The notes: generated from the letters alone by a model not told the origin. Counted from the first letter of the stretch, positions 1 through 8,565 are shown. The stretch: 64,000 nt of DNA from Halomonas urumqiensis (GCF_003028575.1 NZ_PYUD01000003.1:248001-312000); one strand, 5' to 3'. Program-made: numbers and translations.

Positions 1-348
1 GACTACTGCCAGATCGATGCCGCCCGCCTGGGGGGTCTCAATGAAGTCATCGTGGTGCTGCTGATGGCCGCCAAGTTCGGCGTACCGGTCTGCCCCCATG
101 CCGGCGGCGTCGGCCTCTGCGAGTACGTCCAGCATATCTCGATGTTCGACTACATCGCCGTCTCGGGCTCGCTCGACGGGCGCATTCTCGAATACGTCGA
201 CCACCTGCACGAGCATTTCGAAAACCCGGTGGTGATTCGCGATGGCCGCTACCAGGTACCCACGGCGCCCGGCTACAGCATCACCATGCATCCGGAGTCG
301 CTGGCCCGCCATGTCTACCCCGACGGCCAGGCCTGGCAGGAGTCATGA
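1..348 (+). CDS. L-fuconate dehydratase (enolase superfamily), C-terminal part only
   Basis: The reading frame is open from base 1, so the 5' end lies outside the window; about 115 C-terminal residues are present. The segment has the end of an enolase-superfamily barrel with the CPHAGGVGLCE motif, followed by the FDYIAVSGSL and EYVDHLHEHF stretches I associate with L-fuconate dehydratase and human ENOSF1, and a typical YPDG tail. Known family reaction: dehydration of L-fuconate to 2-keto-3-deoxy-L-fuconate in the cytosol. Its stop codon overlaps an ATG at 345, and the PdxA-like gene follows at 375, so the two are probably one operon. A related sugar acid is possible, because substrate cannot be fixed from a C-terminus. 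Confidence 0.8.
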   Translation, partial: DYCQIDAARLGGLNEVIVVLLMAAKFGVPVCPHAGGVGLCEYVQHISMFDYIAVSGSLDGRILEYVDHLHEHFENPVVIRDGRYQVPTAPGYSITMHPESLARHVYPDGQAWQES

Positions 349-374
349 ACCCAAACATCGAGGAGGTTAGTCAC

Positions 375-1382
375 ATGCCCCAAACACAACCTTGTATCGC
401 CCTGACCCTCGGCGACCCGGCCGGCATCGGGCCCGAACTGGTGGCCAGACTGCTGGCGGACCGCGATGCAGTGGGCCAGGCCAGCATCGTGGTCGTGGGT
501 GACCGCTGGCTGTGGGAGGAAGGTCAGCGGGTGGCCGGCCTCCGCCATGAGCTCCCTGAAATCGCAAGCCTTGCCGAGGCGCGCGACCAGACAGGTCCGG
601 TGCTGCTACCGACATCGACCATCAAGCCGGAGGAGGTCGAATACTCCCAGGTCAATGGTCTGTGTGGCGCCTCGGTACTCGAGGTGCTTACGCTGTGCAT
701 GGATGGCGCCAGTGATGGACATGTCGATGCGATCTGCTTCGCCCCGCTCAACAAGCTCTCCATGAAACAAGGCGGGCTGAAGCACGAGGACGAACTCCAC
801 TTCTTCGTCGACCACCTGAAGGTCGAGACCCCGGTGTGTGAATTCAACACCCTGGGCAACCTCTGGACGTCGCGCATTTCCTCGCACATCCCGCTTGCCG
901 AGGCGGCATCCCATGTGACGCCTGAGCGCATCCTCAGCGCCACCCGGTTGATTCATGGCGCCCTGGTGGCCGCGGGCATCGAGCAGCCGCGTATCGGCGT
1001 GGCGGCACTGAATCCTCATGCCGGCGAAGGGGGAACCTGCGGCCGCGAAGAGATCGACATCATTGCACCGGCCATCGACGCCTGCCGCGACGCCGGCTAC
1101 CCAGCCCATGGCCCCTTCCCCGCCGACACCATCTTTCGGCGAGCAAGGGACGGAGAGTTCGATGGCATCGTGACCATGTATCACGACCAGGGACAGATCG
1201 CCCTGAAACTCATGGGATTCGAACGCGGCGTCACCGTACAGGGCGGGCTGCCGATCCCCATCACCACTCCGGCCCATGGCACCGCCTTCGATATCGCGGG
1301 ACAGGGCAATGCCAACGTCGACGCCATGCGCCACGCCTTCGATATCGCCTGTCGCATGGGGCGGCATCATGCCGGCCGCTAG
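375..1382 (+). CDS. PdxA2-type 4-phosphate dehydrogenase (4-hydroxythreonine-4-phosphate dehydrogenase family)
   Basis: 335 residues, usual for PdxA. Seen: GDPAGIGPE near residues 13-21; three histidine motifs that carry the metal ligands (SSHIPL near 168, NPHAGE near 213, YHDQG near 268); and the TTPAHGTAFDIAG segment near 300. The family oxidises and decarboxylates a 4-phospho-3-hydroxy acid using NAD. In catabolic clusters such paralogues act on D-threonate or D-erythronate 4-phosphate rather than in vitamin B6 synthesis. Sugar-acid and TRAP neighbours support the catabolic reading. The ATG at 375 is chosen over the in-frame ATG at 345 because AGGAGG at 361-366 sits eight bases before it. 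The expected partner kinase (DUF1537 type) is not in view. Confidence 0.85.
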   Translation: MPQTQPCIALTLGDPAGIGPELVARLLADRDAVGQASIVVVGDRWLWEEGQRVAGLRHELPEIASLAEARDQTGPVLLPTSTIKPEEVEYSQVNGLCGASVLEVLTLCMDGASDGHVDAICFAPLNKLSMKQGGLKHEDELHFFVDHLKVETPVCEFNTLGNLWTSRISSHIPLAEAASHVTPERILSATRLIHGALVAAGIEQPRIGVAALNPHAGEGGTCGREEIDIIAPAIDACRDAGYPAHGPFPADTIFRRARDGEFDGIVTMYHDQGQIALKLMGFERGVTVQGGLPIPITTPAHGTAFDIAGQGNANVDAMRHAFDIACRMGRHHAGR

Positions 1383-1441
1383 GCCGGTCATAAGGCCGAT
1401 CACAAGACCACGGAGTGTCCGACGAAAGTGCAACACACAAT

Positions 1442-1461
1442 AATGAATTATGAGTTCATAG
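1442..1461. promoter_or_regulatory. Palindromic operator upstream of TRAP operon 1 (candidate GntR site)
   Basis: AATGAATTATGAGTTCATA at 1442-1460 is an exact 19-nt copy of 4618-4636. Its core TTATGA-GT-TCATA is an inverted repeat with a 2-nt centre. It sits in the 207-nt gap between the pdxA-like gene and the dctP gene at 1590. The related core at 10319-10332 precedes the GntR gene, which is the likely binder. Binding is inferred. Confidence 0.6.
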
Positions 1462-1589
1462 TGTTCTAGGATTCCGCGATAAGACACAACACTCCACAGG
1501 TTCCCGCAAGGAGGCAGCACTCAGGCGACTGGGTGAACGGCACAAGAAGCCACGACACATGGCACCACAACATACGGAGAACAACGACA

Positions 1590-2642
1590 ATGAGAAAACA
1601 CGCCACAACACTCCTCATGACGCTATCCGCCACAGCATTAATGAGCCCTTTGACCCTGGCTCAAAGTATGGAGGCCACGCTGGCTCACCCACACCAGAAC
1701 TATGGTGTCGAGGCCGCGGAAGCCTTCAAGAACCATGTTGAAGCCGCGACAGGTGGCGAACTGACCATCAACCTGGTGCGCCACGGGGCCCTGGGGGGAG
1801 ATCGCGAGATCACCGACCAATTGCGCCTGGGCGAGCTGGAGTTCAACCTTCCCGGCGCTGGCGGCATTGCCAGTATCTTTCCCCATGCCCAGGTTCACAG
1901 CTGGCCGTTCCTGTTCACCGAGCGCAGCGTCTTCTGGGAACTGCCCCAGGACCCCGAATATTTCCAGCTGACGCGTGACGAACTGCTGAAGGAAAGTGGC
2001 GACACGATGCGCCTGCTGGCGCTAATGGAAAACTCGATTCGCCACCTGTACACCACGCGAGGGCCAATCCGCACACCAGACGACCTGAGTGAGGAAGCCA
2101 TCAAGATGCGCACCCAGGCGGTGCCACTCCATCAGGAGCTATTCGAGGCACTTGGCGCGGCACAGATCGTGACGGTATCGGCACCCGAGCGCTATTCGGC
2201 CCTGCAGAGCGGGCTGATCGACGGCATGGAAGGTGGCTTGTCGTCGGCATGGGACGCAGGACTGATGGAAGTCGCCGACTATGTTTCGCTCACCGGCCAT
2301 ATGTACGAATACCTGTGGCTGGTATCCAACAACGCCTTCTATGAGGGCCTCTCGGACGAACACCGCCAGGCGGTGGATGAAGCCGCCATCATCGCGGCGG
2401 CCACCAGCAACGTCATCAGCTACCAGGATGATAACGCGGCCCTGGAGAAGATGGCCGAGGCCGGCAAGGAAATCTATGTGCCCACCGCCGACGAGCTGAG
2501 CCAGTGGCAGGACATTGCCATCCCGGCCGCTCGTGAATTCATTGAAGAGGAGGTCCCCGAGTCCTATATCGAGGCGACCATGGCTGCCCTCGAACGCACC
2601 CGGGAGCGCGTGGCCGGTAGCAAGAGCTCCACTTCCAACTAA
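1590..2642 (+). CDS. dctP: TRAP transporter solute-binding protein DctP (system 1)
   Basis: 350 residues from ATG 1590, chosen because a basic, hydrophobic Sec signal peptide (MRKHATTLLMTL to about residue 25) begins there and CGGAGA lies at 1575-1580; an in-frame ATG at 1533 gives an implausible leader. The mature protein has the DctP fold signature: LGGDREITDQLRLGELEF, then the segment ending KMRTQAV with the conserved arginine that grips a ligand carboxylate, then the IDGMEGG segment. It acts in the periplasm and hands substrate to the DctM/DctQ proteins encoded next. Substrate is probably a sugar acid or other carboxylate, from the neighbours. A hairpin follows at 2663-2689. Confidence 0.9.
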   Translation: MRKHATTLLMTLSATALMSPLTLAQSMEATLAHPHQNYGVEAAEAFKNHVEAATGGELTINLVRHGALGGDREITDQLRLGELEFNLPGAGGIASIFPHAQVHSWPFLFTERSVFWELPQDPEYFQLTRDELLKESGDTMRLLALMENSIRHLYTTRGPIRTPDDLSEEAIKMRTQAVPLHQELFEALGAAQIVTVSAPERYSALQSGLIDGMEGGLSSAWDAGLMEVADYVSLTGHMYEYLWLVSNNAFYEGLSDEHRQAVDEAAIIAAATSNVISYQDDNAALEKMAEAGKEIYVPTADELSQWQDIAIPAAREFIEEEVPESYIEATMAALERTRERVAGSKSSTSN

Positions 2643-2662
2643 CTCGTTTCCCCATGGCCGAT

Positions 2663-2689
2663 ACTCCCCTTCCCTCCAGGAAGGGGAGT
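2663..2689 (+). other. Intercistronic stem-loop between dctP and dctM (system 1)
   Basis: ACTCCCCTTCC at 2663-2673 pairs perfectly with GGAAGGGGAGT at 2679-2689 around a 5-nt loop. No U-run follows and the permease gene starts 29 nt later, so partial termination or 3'-end protection of dctP mRNA is likelier than full termination. This would give excess binding protein over permease. Confidence 0.6.
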
Positions 2690-2717
2690 GGCTTCATGAT
2701 CGTGGTAGGGAGTTCAC

Positions 2718-4013
2718 GTGATACCACTACTCTTGCTCTTGGCCCTGGTCGGTCTCATCGTCATTGGTGCGCCGGTGTTCATGGCGATGGCCGGGGCCTC
2801 ACTGATTCATTACTGGGAAACAGGCCGTGATGCGACGATGAGCATTCTCACCTTGAGAATGTTCGATGGCATGACGTCCTTTACCTTCCTGGCGATTCCT
2901 CTCTTCTTGCTGGCCGGTGAAATCATGTCCCGCGGGGGGCTCACCGACCGCCTGATGGACCTTGCCCGTGCCCTGGTCGGACACTTCAAGGCGGGGCTTG
3001 CCCAGGTCAACATCGCCTCGAGCCTGTTCTTTTCGAGTATCTCCGGCTCCGCCTATGCCGATGTCGCCGCCATGGGACCGGTGATGATTCCAGCGATGCA
3101 GAAAGAGGGCTATCCCAGAGGGTTCGCGGGTGCCTTGACCGCGGCCTCGGCCACCCTGTCCCCGCTGTTTCCCCCGAGCATCGTGCTGATCATCTACGGC
3201 TCGGCATTCGGCGTGTCCATTGGCGCCCTGTTTGCCGCCGGTCTGACCATTGCCCTGACCCTGACCCTGCTGTTCTGCCTGGTCACCTACGCCATGGTCT
3301 GGCGCTACGGCATTCCCTCCCACGAGTGGCTAGGCATGCGCCAGCTGGGCCGCGCCTTCCTCAAGGCTGCCATTCCGCTTGGGATGCCCATCATCGTGGT
3401 CGGCGGCATTCTCGGCGGCTTCTTCACCGCCACCGAGGCGGCTTCGGTCGCAGTGGCCTATGGGCTGGTCGTCACGGTGGTGGTCTATCGCACCATTCGC
3501 TTTCGCGATCTGATCCCCATCCTGCGCCAAACCGCTATCACCAGTGCCGCCATCACGATTCTGGTGGGCGTCGCGGCGATGTTTTCCTATGTCGTGGTTC
3601 GCCGCAACATTCCCACACAGGTGGTGGACTTCCTGTTGCAGATCACACAATCACCGATAGGTATCGTGGCGCTGATCATTCTGGTCCTGCTGATCGCCGG
3701 CATGTTCATCGATCGCAACTCGAATCTGCTGCTGCTTGGGCCGATCATCATCCCGATCTTCACCACGGAGCTGGGATACAGCGATGTTCAGACAGCCATG
3801 ATCATCATCTCGGCCCTGGGGGTCGGTCACCTCACTCCACCCTTTGGTGGCACCCTGTTGACAGCCTCGCTGGTGGGCAAGATGTCGGTGGCTGAAATCA
3901 GTCGTTACGCCTGGCCCTTCATCCTGATCAAGGTCCTTTTGACCGCATTCATCGTGACGATTCCGGTCCTCAGCGAGGCACTCCCTCGCGCACTTGGCTT
4001 CGGAGGTATCTGA
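2718..4013 (+). CDS. dctM: TRAP transporter large permease DctM (system 1)
   Basis: 431 residues, standard for DctM, with about 12 hydrophobic segments. Family marks seen: AIPLFLLAGEIMSRGG near 55, ISGSAYADVAAMGPVMIPAM near 100, LSPLFPPSIVLIIYG near 150 and the LTPPFGGTLL stretch near 380. It is the inner-membrane channel subunit that couples sodium entry to uptake. Start is GTG 2718 with GGTAGGGAG just upstream; I see no better ATG in frame. The next gene, dctQ, starts one base after its TGA. The order P-M-Q differs from the usual P-Q-M. Confidence 0.92.
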   Translation: MIPLLLLLALVGLIVIGAPVFMAMAGASLIHYWETGRDATMSILTLRMFDGMTSFTFLAIPLFLLAGEIMSRGGLTDRLMDLARALVGHFKAGLAQVNIASSLFFSSISGSAYADVAAMGPVMIPAMQKEGYPRGFAGALTAASATLSPLFPPSIVLIIYGSAFGVSIGALFAAGLTIALTLTLLFCLVTYAMVWRYGIPSHEWLGMRQLGRAFLKAAIPLGMPIIVVGGILGGFFTATEAASVAVAYGLVVTVVVYRTIRFRDLIPILRQTAITSAAITILVGVAAMFSYVVVRRNIPTQVVDFLLQITQSPIGIVALIILVLLIAGMFIDRNSNLLLLGPIIIPIFTTELGYSDVQTAMIIISALGVGHLTPPFGGTLLTASLVGKMSVAEISRYAWPFILIKVLLTAFIVTIPVLSEALPRALGFGGI

Positions 4014-4014
4014 T

Positions 4015-4539
4015 ATGAGCCACCAGACCGTCAGGTACTCGTTCAAACGCTTCGTGCTTGCTGTGGACCGGTTCGCCGGCTGGGTCGACTCAGCGCTTCA
4101 AGCCATCCTGGTCGTGGTGTTGTCGAGCATATTTCTGCTGATGTTCACACAAGTCCTGTTGCGCTACGTCATCCACACCCCCTTTGCCTGGATCGAAGAA
4201 GTGGCCGCGTATCAACTGCCGATTCTGGCGCTCTGGGGAGCGGCCGTGTGCATCCGGCATGGCTCGCACCTCAAGGTCGAGATCCTGCTGGATGCAATGC
4301 CGCGAATACTCAGAAGCCTGTTCGTCATCGCCATCCATCTGCTGATCCTGTACTTCGCCCTCAAGGTCTATCAATCCGGTCATGCGTTGGTCGAGCTCGG
4401 CCGTAACCAGCTGGTCACCAGCCAGACCTTTTCGCTTTATTGGCCACGCATGTCCATCGTCATTGGTGGCGCCTTGATCATGTTCCAGTCCGCCGTGGTG
4501 GTGCTGAGAGAAGTGGCCGATGTGTTCGAGCTGGAATAG
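4015..4539 (+). CDS. dctQ: TRAP transporter small permease DctQ (system 1)
   Basis: 174 residues with four membrane helices and the DctQ core: RYVIHTPFAWIEEVAAYQL near 52-70, then GAAVCIRHGSHLKVEIL near 78-94. DctQ forms the membrane complex with DctM. Start ATG 4015 follows the dctM stop (4011-4013) by one base and has GGAGG at 4002-4006 inside dctM, a sign of translational coupling; an ATG at 3994 would overlap dctM and lacks a ribosome site. Placing dctQ last is unusual but the protein looks complete. Confidence 0.9.
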   Translation: MSHQTVRYSFKRFVLAVDRFAGWVDSALQAILVVVLSSIFLLMFTQVLLRYVIHTPFAWIEEVAAYQLPILALWGAAVCIRHGSHLKVEILLDAMPRILRSLFVIAIHLLILYFALKVYQSGHALVELGRNQLVTSQTFSLYWPRMSIVIGGALIMFQSAVVVLREVADVFELE

Positions 4540-4617
4540 GAGACACTACAGAGAACACTATGCCAGCGAACCCAGCAAACAGCGCAGTTTTCTTACGACG
4601 AAAGCATAAGATGGAAA

Positions 4618-4637
4618 AATGAATTATGAGTTCATAA
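4618..4637. promoter_or_regulatory. Palindromic operator upstream of TRAP operon 2 (candidate GntR site)
   Basis: The core TTATGA-GT-TCATAA at 4624-4637 has perfect 6-bp arms. Bases 4618-4636 repeat 1442-1460 exactly. It lies in the 263-nt gap before dctP at 4803; I see no gene in that gap. A TAATAT at 4643-4648 just after it could be a -10 box, which would make this a repressor site, but no clear -35 is present. Confidence 0.65.
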
Positions 4638-4802
4638 TGACGTAATATTAAAGCGTAGCATTGGAATCTTTCTACATAGCAAGGACACGGCCAGGTTAGG
4701 CAAGAGGTGCAGGATGATTCCAGAACACTCTGAGCAACTGAACGCTCAGGGAAAATCGATGAAAATCAGCCTTAACGGCACGTCATCAAAGAGAGGTACA
4801 AG

Positions 4803-5792
4803 ATGTTTCTCAAGAAAAAGCTCGCTCTGACAATTGCCACTTTAGCCGTTAGCTTCGCCGCCGCCTCGGTATCAGCCGAAACACTGCGCTATGCGCATGT
4901 CGGTTCGGAAGGCGATTCGCAGACACGCTATGCGTCAGAAGCATCAGCCGCCATCGAGGAAGCCACCAACGGTGAAATATCGATCGACCTGTTCCCGGCA
5001 AGCCAGCTTGGCGGCGTCGCGGAAATGGTCGACGGTGTCTCCCTTGGCTCGATCTCACTGGCGCATCACGAATTTGCTTCGCTCGCCCAGGTCGTCCCCG
5101 ATATCGCCGTATTCAACGCCCCCTTCATCTATCGCGATAAAGAACATGCGTTGAAAGCCACCGACCCGCAGTCACCCGTCATCCGCGAGATGAATGAGCG
5201 GCTCATCGAAGAGGGCGACATGCGCATCATCGGCCGGATGTACCGCGGGGCACGGCACATTACCGCCAACTTCCCCGTTCACTCCCCCGCTGACCTGGAA
5301 GGCAAGCCCTTCCGCGCCGTACCGCTCGACATATGGATTTCCATGGTGAATGGGTTCGGCGCCGACCCGACTCCTGTCGAGGTCTCCGAGCTTCCGACTT
5401 CATTGATGACCGGGCTGGTGGTGGGCCAGGAAAACCCCCTGACCATGCTCATGTCCAACAGCCTTTATGAAGTGCAGTCTCATGTTTCCATGACCGGGCA
5501 CATGCACTCCATACTGGCCGTGTTCATCAACGAGGACACATGGCAGTCCTTGGATGAAGGCCATCAGGAAACCATCACACGGATACTCGAGGAGAAAGCC
5601 CAGGAATCTCTTCAATGGGCAATAGAGCGCGAGGCTAGCCTCGTCGATGAGCTGACGGAAAAGGGCATGACCTTCATCACTGAGGAGAACGGCCTTGATC
5701 TGGATGCATTCCGCGATCAGGTCCTTGCGCAAATCAACGAAGATTATCCCAACTTCGAACCCTATATCGAGCAAATTTCGGAAATAGAGTAA
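4803..5792 (+). CDS. dctP: TRAP transporter solute-binding protein DctP (system 2)
   Basis: 329 residues. A Sec signal peptide (MFLKKKLALTIATL to about residue 25, ending VSA) is followed by a DctP body: DSQTRYASEASAAIEEATNG, the DLEGKPFRAVPLDIW segment with the ligand-gripping arginine, and MTGLVVGQENPL near 200. It is a periplasmic binding protein for a carboxylate, feeding DctQM2. GAGAGGTA lies seven bases before the ATG. It is not a close copy of the system 1 protein, so the two operons probably take up different but co-regulated substrates. A 12-nt stretch around its stop codon is duplicated downstream. Confidence 0.9.
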   Translation: MFLKKKLALTIATLAVSFAAASVSAETLRYAHVGSEGDSQTRYASEASAAIEEATNGEISIDLFPASQLGGVAEMVDGVSLGSISLAHHEFASLAQVVPDIAVFNAPFIYRDKEHALKATDPQSPVIREMNERLIEEGDMRIIGRMYRGARHITANFPVHSPADLEGKPFRAVPLDIWISMVNGFGADPTPVEVSELPTSLMTGLVVGQENPLTMLMSNSLYEVQSHVSMTGHMHSILAVFINEDTWQSLDEGHQETITRILEEKAQESLQWAIEREASLVDELTEKGMTFITEENGLDLDAFRDQVLAQINEDYPNFEPYIEQISEIE

Positions 5793-5807
5793 CCTGAAAT
5801 AGAGTAA
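5781..5807 (+). repeat. 15-bp period tandem duplication over the dctP stop codon
   Basis: GAAATAGAGTAA occurs at 5781-5792 (containing the stop) and again at 5796-5807, separated by CCT. It looks like a slippage duplication and leaves the protein intact. Confidence 0.7.
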
Positions 5808-5813
5808 TAGCTT

Positions 5814-5841
5814 GGCAGCAAGGGCAGTTGCCCTTGCTGCC
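5814..5841 (+). other. Intercistronic stem-loop between dctP and dctQ (system 2)
   Basis: GGCAGCAAGGGCA at 5814-5826 is the perfect inverse complement of 5829-5841, a 13-bp stem. No U-run follows. It stands in the same place relative to dctP as the hairpin in system 1 and may set binding-protein excess by mRNA processing or partial termination. Confidence 0.65.
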
Positions 5842-5867
5842 ACTACCTACCGCATAGGGTCACAAGC

Positions 5868-6335
5868 ATGAGAACCGGAAAAAGACTGTTGGAAATTTTC
5901 TGCCTGGCCTTGCTAGCAGGAATGATATTGGTTCCCTTCCTGCAAGTCATTACTCGCTCCGTATTCGGCTTCTCCATTCCTGGAGCTGGAGAGCTCACTC
6001 GTTTCTTGCTTATCTGCCTGGTTTTCTCTTCTTACCCGCTGGCCATATCCAGCGGTGAAAACATCGAGATGGCTGAACTACGCGAGACATTGCCCAAAAA
6101 GTTTAAGATACCGCTCTACAAGATCATAGCCCTGCTGTCGATCGTTGCATGCCTGTTCATCGCATATGCTGCATTCATCACGGTACTGGCAAATTTCAAC
6201 AAGGCCACCCCCGTGCTGAAGATTCCCTACTGGATCTTCTTCAGCACCACGTTCCTCGGGTTCGCCGGAGCCGCCTTCATGCACTTCCGTCAGGGATTAA
6301 GATCTCCTCGCCCCAAACACAGCATCGGTATATAG
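5868..6335 (+). CDS. dctQ: TRAP transporter small permease DctQ (system 2)
   Basis: 155 residues, four predicted helices, with the DctQ marks VITRSVFGFSIPGAGELTRF near 25-44 and SSYPLAISSGENIEMAEL near 55-72. It partners the DctM encoded 10 bases downstream. The ATG at 5868 starts a short basic N-terminus (MRTGKRL) before helix 1, which is normal. Base composition is slightly more AT-rich than the neighbours, as in the rest of operon 2. Confidence 0.88.
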   Translation: MRTGKRLLEIFCLALLAGMILVPFLQVITRSVFGFSIPGAGELTRFLLICLVFSSYPLAISSGENIEMAELRETLPKKFKIPLYKIIALLSIVACLFIAYAAFITVLANFNKATPVLKIPYWIFFSTTFLGFAGAAFMHFRQGLRSPRPKHSIGI

Positions 6336-6345
6336 GAAAACAATA

Positions 6346-7620
6346 ATGGGCTTCATGATACTGGCTCTTTTTTTAGTCTTCTTCCTGCTCGGATTCCCTG
6401 TCGTTTACGCTATCCTCATTCCTTCTGTGGTCTATGTCCTCATCGAAGGCTTCCCGATAGGGCTTCTCGGTCAGCGGATCACCTATTCCCTCGATAGTTT
6501 TCCATTGGTTGCCGTGCCGATCTTCATCTTTGTCGGCAATTTGATGAACCAGTCCGGCATCACGGACAGGATTTTCCATTTTGCAAATACACTGGTGGGC
6601 CGGGCCCCAGGCGGGCTGGCACAGGTCAACATCTTCTCGAGCCTGATTTTCTCGGGAATGTCCGGCGCATCTCTTGCCGATGTGGGCGGCTTGGGCAAGA
6701 TAGAAATCGAAGCCATGAAGAAACGCGGCTATGGGGCACCCTTCTCCGCGGCGGTCACGGCTTCATCGGCGGTCGTGGGGCCGATATTCCCTCCCAGTAT
6801 TCCGTTGATCGTCTATGGGTCCGTCACCAGTGTTTCCATCGTGCAGCTGCTCCTCGCCGGTATAGTTCCGGCCTTGATCTGCACGGCGTTGCTGATGATC
6901 ACGGCGGCCATTCTGGCCATCAAGCATGACATGCCTCGTGCCCCAAGGCTGCCGACTGCCAGGGAACTGTACCAGTCGTTCCTACCCGCCTTGCCAGCGC
7001 TTTTGGCCCCAGGGTTGATGATCTCGGGCATGTTGTTGGGCTTGTTTACCCCAACGGAAGCAGCGGCTGTCACCGCTGCCTATGTGCTGTTGGTCAGCTC
7101 GCTATTCTACAGAGAACTGACCTGGTCACACTTGATCAGCTCGATGATGGCGACGCTGAAGACAACGAGCGCAATACTGATCATCGTAGCCGCGGCCTCG
7201 ATGTTTGGCTGGATATTGTCCGTCGAGCAGATCCCCCAGCAGTTTGCTGCATTCATACTGCAGATATCCAAAGATCCACTGATGCTGCTGCTCATCGCCA
7301 ACCTGATCTTCTTTATCGCCGGCATCTTTCTCGACTCGACCACCGCGACCCTGTTGATCGTGCCTATCGTGGCGCCCCCGATGGTGCTGGCAGGCGTCGA
7401 CCCGGTACACCTGGGTATCGTCGCCATCTTCAACCTGATGATCGGGTTGCTGACCCCACCCATGGGCCTGTCGTTGTTCCTCGTGTCTTCGATCGCCCAG
7501 GTGTCGCTGCGTCAACTGCTGAAGGCGCTGATACCTTTCTACATCCCCCTGCTGATCACTCTGGCCATCATTACGTTCGCAACTGATCTCGTACTGTGGC
7601 TACCGGGCTTCCTGCGCTAA
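6346..7620 (+). CDS. dctM: TRAP transporter large permease DctM (system 2)
   Basis: 424 residues, hydrophobic throughout. Seen: VPIFIFVGNLMNQSG near 58, GMSGASLADVGGLGKIEIEAM near 105, VGPIFPPSIPLIVYG near 145, GIFLDSTTATLLIVPI near 325 and LTPPMGLSLF near 368. It is the sodium-coupled transport subunit in the inner membrane. The start ATG follows AGGAAAACAATA. It closes a dctPQM operon that probably continues into the dehydrogenase at 7669, because only 48 bases separate them and no terminator is visible. Confidence 0.92.
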   Translation: MGFMILALFLVFFLLGFPVVYAILIPSVVYVLIEGFPIGLLGQRITYSLDSFPLVAVPIFIFVGNLMNQSGITDRIFHFANTLVGRAPGGLAQVNIFSSLIFSGMSGASLADVGGLGKIEIEAMKKRGYGAPFSAAVTASSAVVGPIFPPSIPLIVYGSVTSVSIVQLLLAGIVPALICTALLMITAAILAIKHDMPRAPRLPTARELYQSFLPALPALLAPGLMISGMLLGLFTPTEAAAVTAAYVLLVSSLFYRELTWSHLISSMMATLKTTSAILIIVAAASMFGWILSVEQIPQQFAAFILQISKDPLMLLLIANLIFFIAGIFLDSTTATLLIVPIVAPPMVLAGVDPVHLGIVAIFNLMIGLLTPPMGLSLFLVSSIAQVSLRQLLKALIPFYIPLLITLAIITFATDLVLWLPGFLR

Positions 7621-7668
7621 GTCGCGTGGCCACGAACAACGACTTTACTAGCAAGAAGGAGTAGCAAA

Positions 7669-8565
7669 ATGACAAGCAAGCCAACTATCGGTTTCATCGG
7701 CCTCGGCAAGATGGGTGCCGGCTTCACCTCGCGTCTCATCGAACGTGGCTATTCCGTCATCGGCTACGACATCGACGACGCTTGCTGCCAGGCCGCCAGA
7801 GCCAACGGCGTCGAGATTGCCGAGTCGCCGGCCAAGGTCGCCGAGCGCGCCGAGATCATCCAGCTATGCGTGATTTCGACGAAGGCCGTGGAGGCGGTCA
7901 TCCTCGGCGAGGGTGGCATCGCCGAGGTGACCAAGGGCCAGAGCAAGATTGTGGTCGATCACTCCACGACAGAGCTCGAGACCACCAAGCGCCTGGCAGA
8001 GACCTTGCTGGAGCGTTGCGGCATGCAATTCGTCGACGCCCCGGTATCCGGTGGCCCCGGCGCCGCCGCCGAGGGCCGCCTGGCCATCATGGCCGGTGGC
8101 GACCAGGCCGCCATCGATGCCATCCAGCCCCTGATGGCCACCCTCGGGAAATTCACGCGCATGGGCGAGGTAGGGGCCGGACAAGCCACCAAGCTGATCA
8201 ACCAGGCGCTGGTGCTGTCCAACTACTGCGTGATCGCCGAAGCCTGTAACCTCGGCAACCGTTTCGGCATCGATGTCAGCAAGATCCCCGACGCACTCTC
8301 TTCGGGCTATGCCGGCAGCAATCTGCTCAACGACCTCCTGCCCCGCATGGTCGAGAACGATTTCGAACCGCGTGGCTACGCCCGGCAGATTCTCAAGGAC
8401 CTGCATATGCTGCAGGACGCCGCCAATGCCTTGAATGTTTCCATGCCCATGGCGGGTACCGCCAACTCCCTCTACAGCATGCTGGTTTCCCAGGGCAAGG
8501 GAGAGCTGGATGGCGCCGCCATCGTATCGCTTCTGGAAGGTGTCACGCCGGAGCGCCCGTCATGA
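7669..8565 (+). CDS. NAD(P)-dependent 3-hydroxyisobutyrate-dehydrogenase-type oxidoreductase (GarR/LtnD-like)
   Basis: 298 residues, the normal size of this beta-hydroxyacid dehydrogenase family. Seen: dinucleotide-binding GFIGLGKMG at 8-16, substrate-binding DAPVSGGPGAAAEG near 123-136, and the GAGQATKLINQ helix near 167-177 whose lysine is catalytic in the family. Relatives oxidise L-threonate, reduce tartronate semialdehyde or oxidise 3-hydroxyisobutyrate. Beside two sugar-acid TRAP systems, a role on a sugar-acid intermediate is likely. AAGGAG precedes the ATG. The stop overlaps the next start by four bases (ATGA), so the two enzymes are translationally coupled. A second homologue is at 33794. 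Confidence 0.85.
   Translation: MTSKPTIGFIGLGKMGAGFTSRLIERGYSVIGYDIDDACCQAARANGVEIAESPAKVAERAEIIQLCVISTKAVEAVILGEGGIAEVTKGQSKIVVDHSTTELETTKRLAETLLERCGMQFVDAPVSGGPGAAAEGRLAIMAGGDQAAIDAIQPLMATLGKFTRMGEVGAGQATKLINQALVLSNYCVIAEACNLGNRFGIDVSKIPDALSSGYAGSNLLNDLLPRMVENDFEPRGYARQILKDLHMLQDAANALNVSMPMAGTANSLYSMLVSQGKGELDGAAIVSLLEGVTPERPS

Noticed and set aside
4560-4622. Short open frame before TRAP operon 2
   Set aside because: 20 residues, no ribosome site, runs into the operator; not a credible gene or leader peptide.
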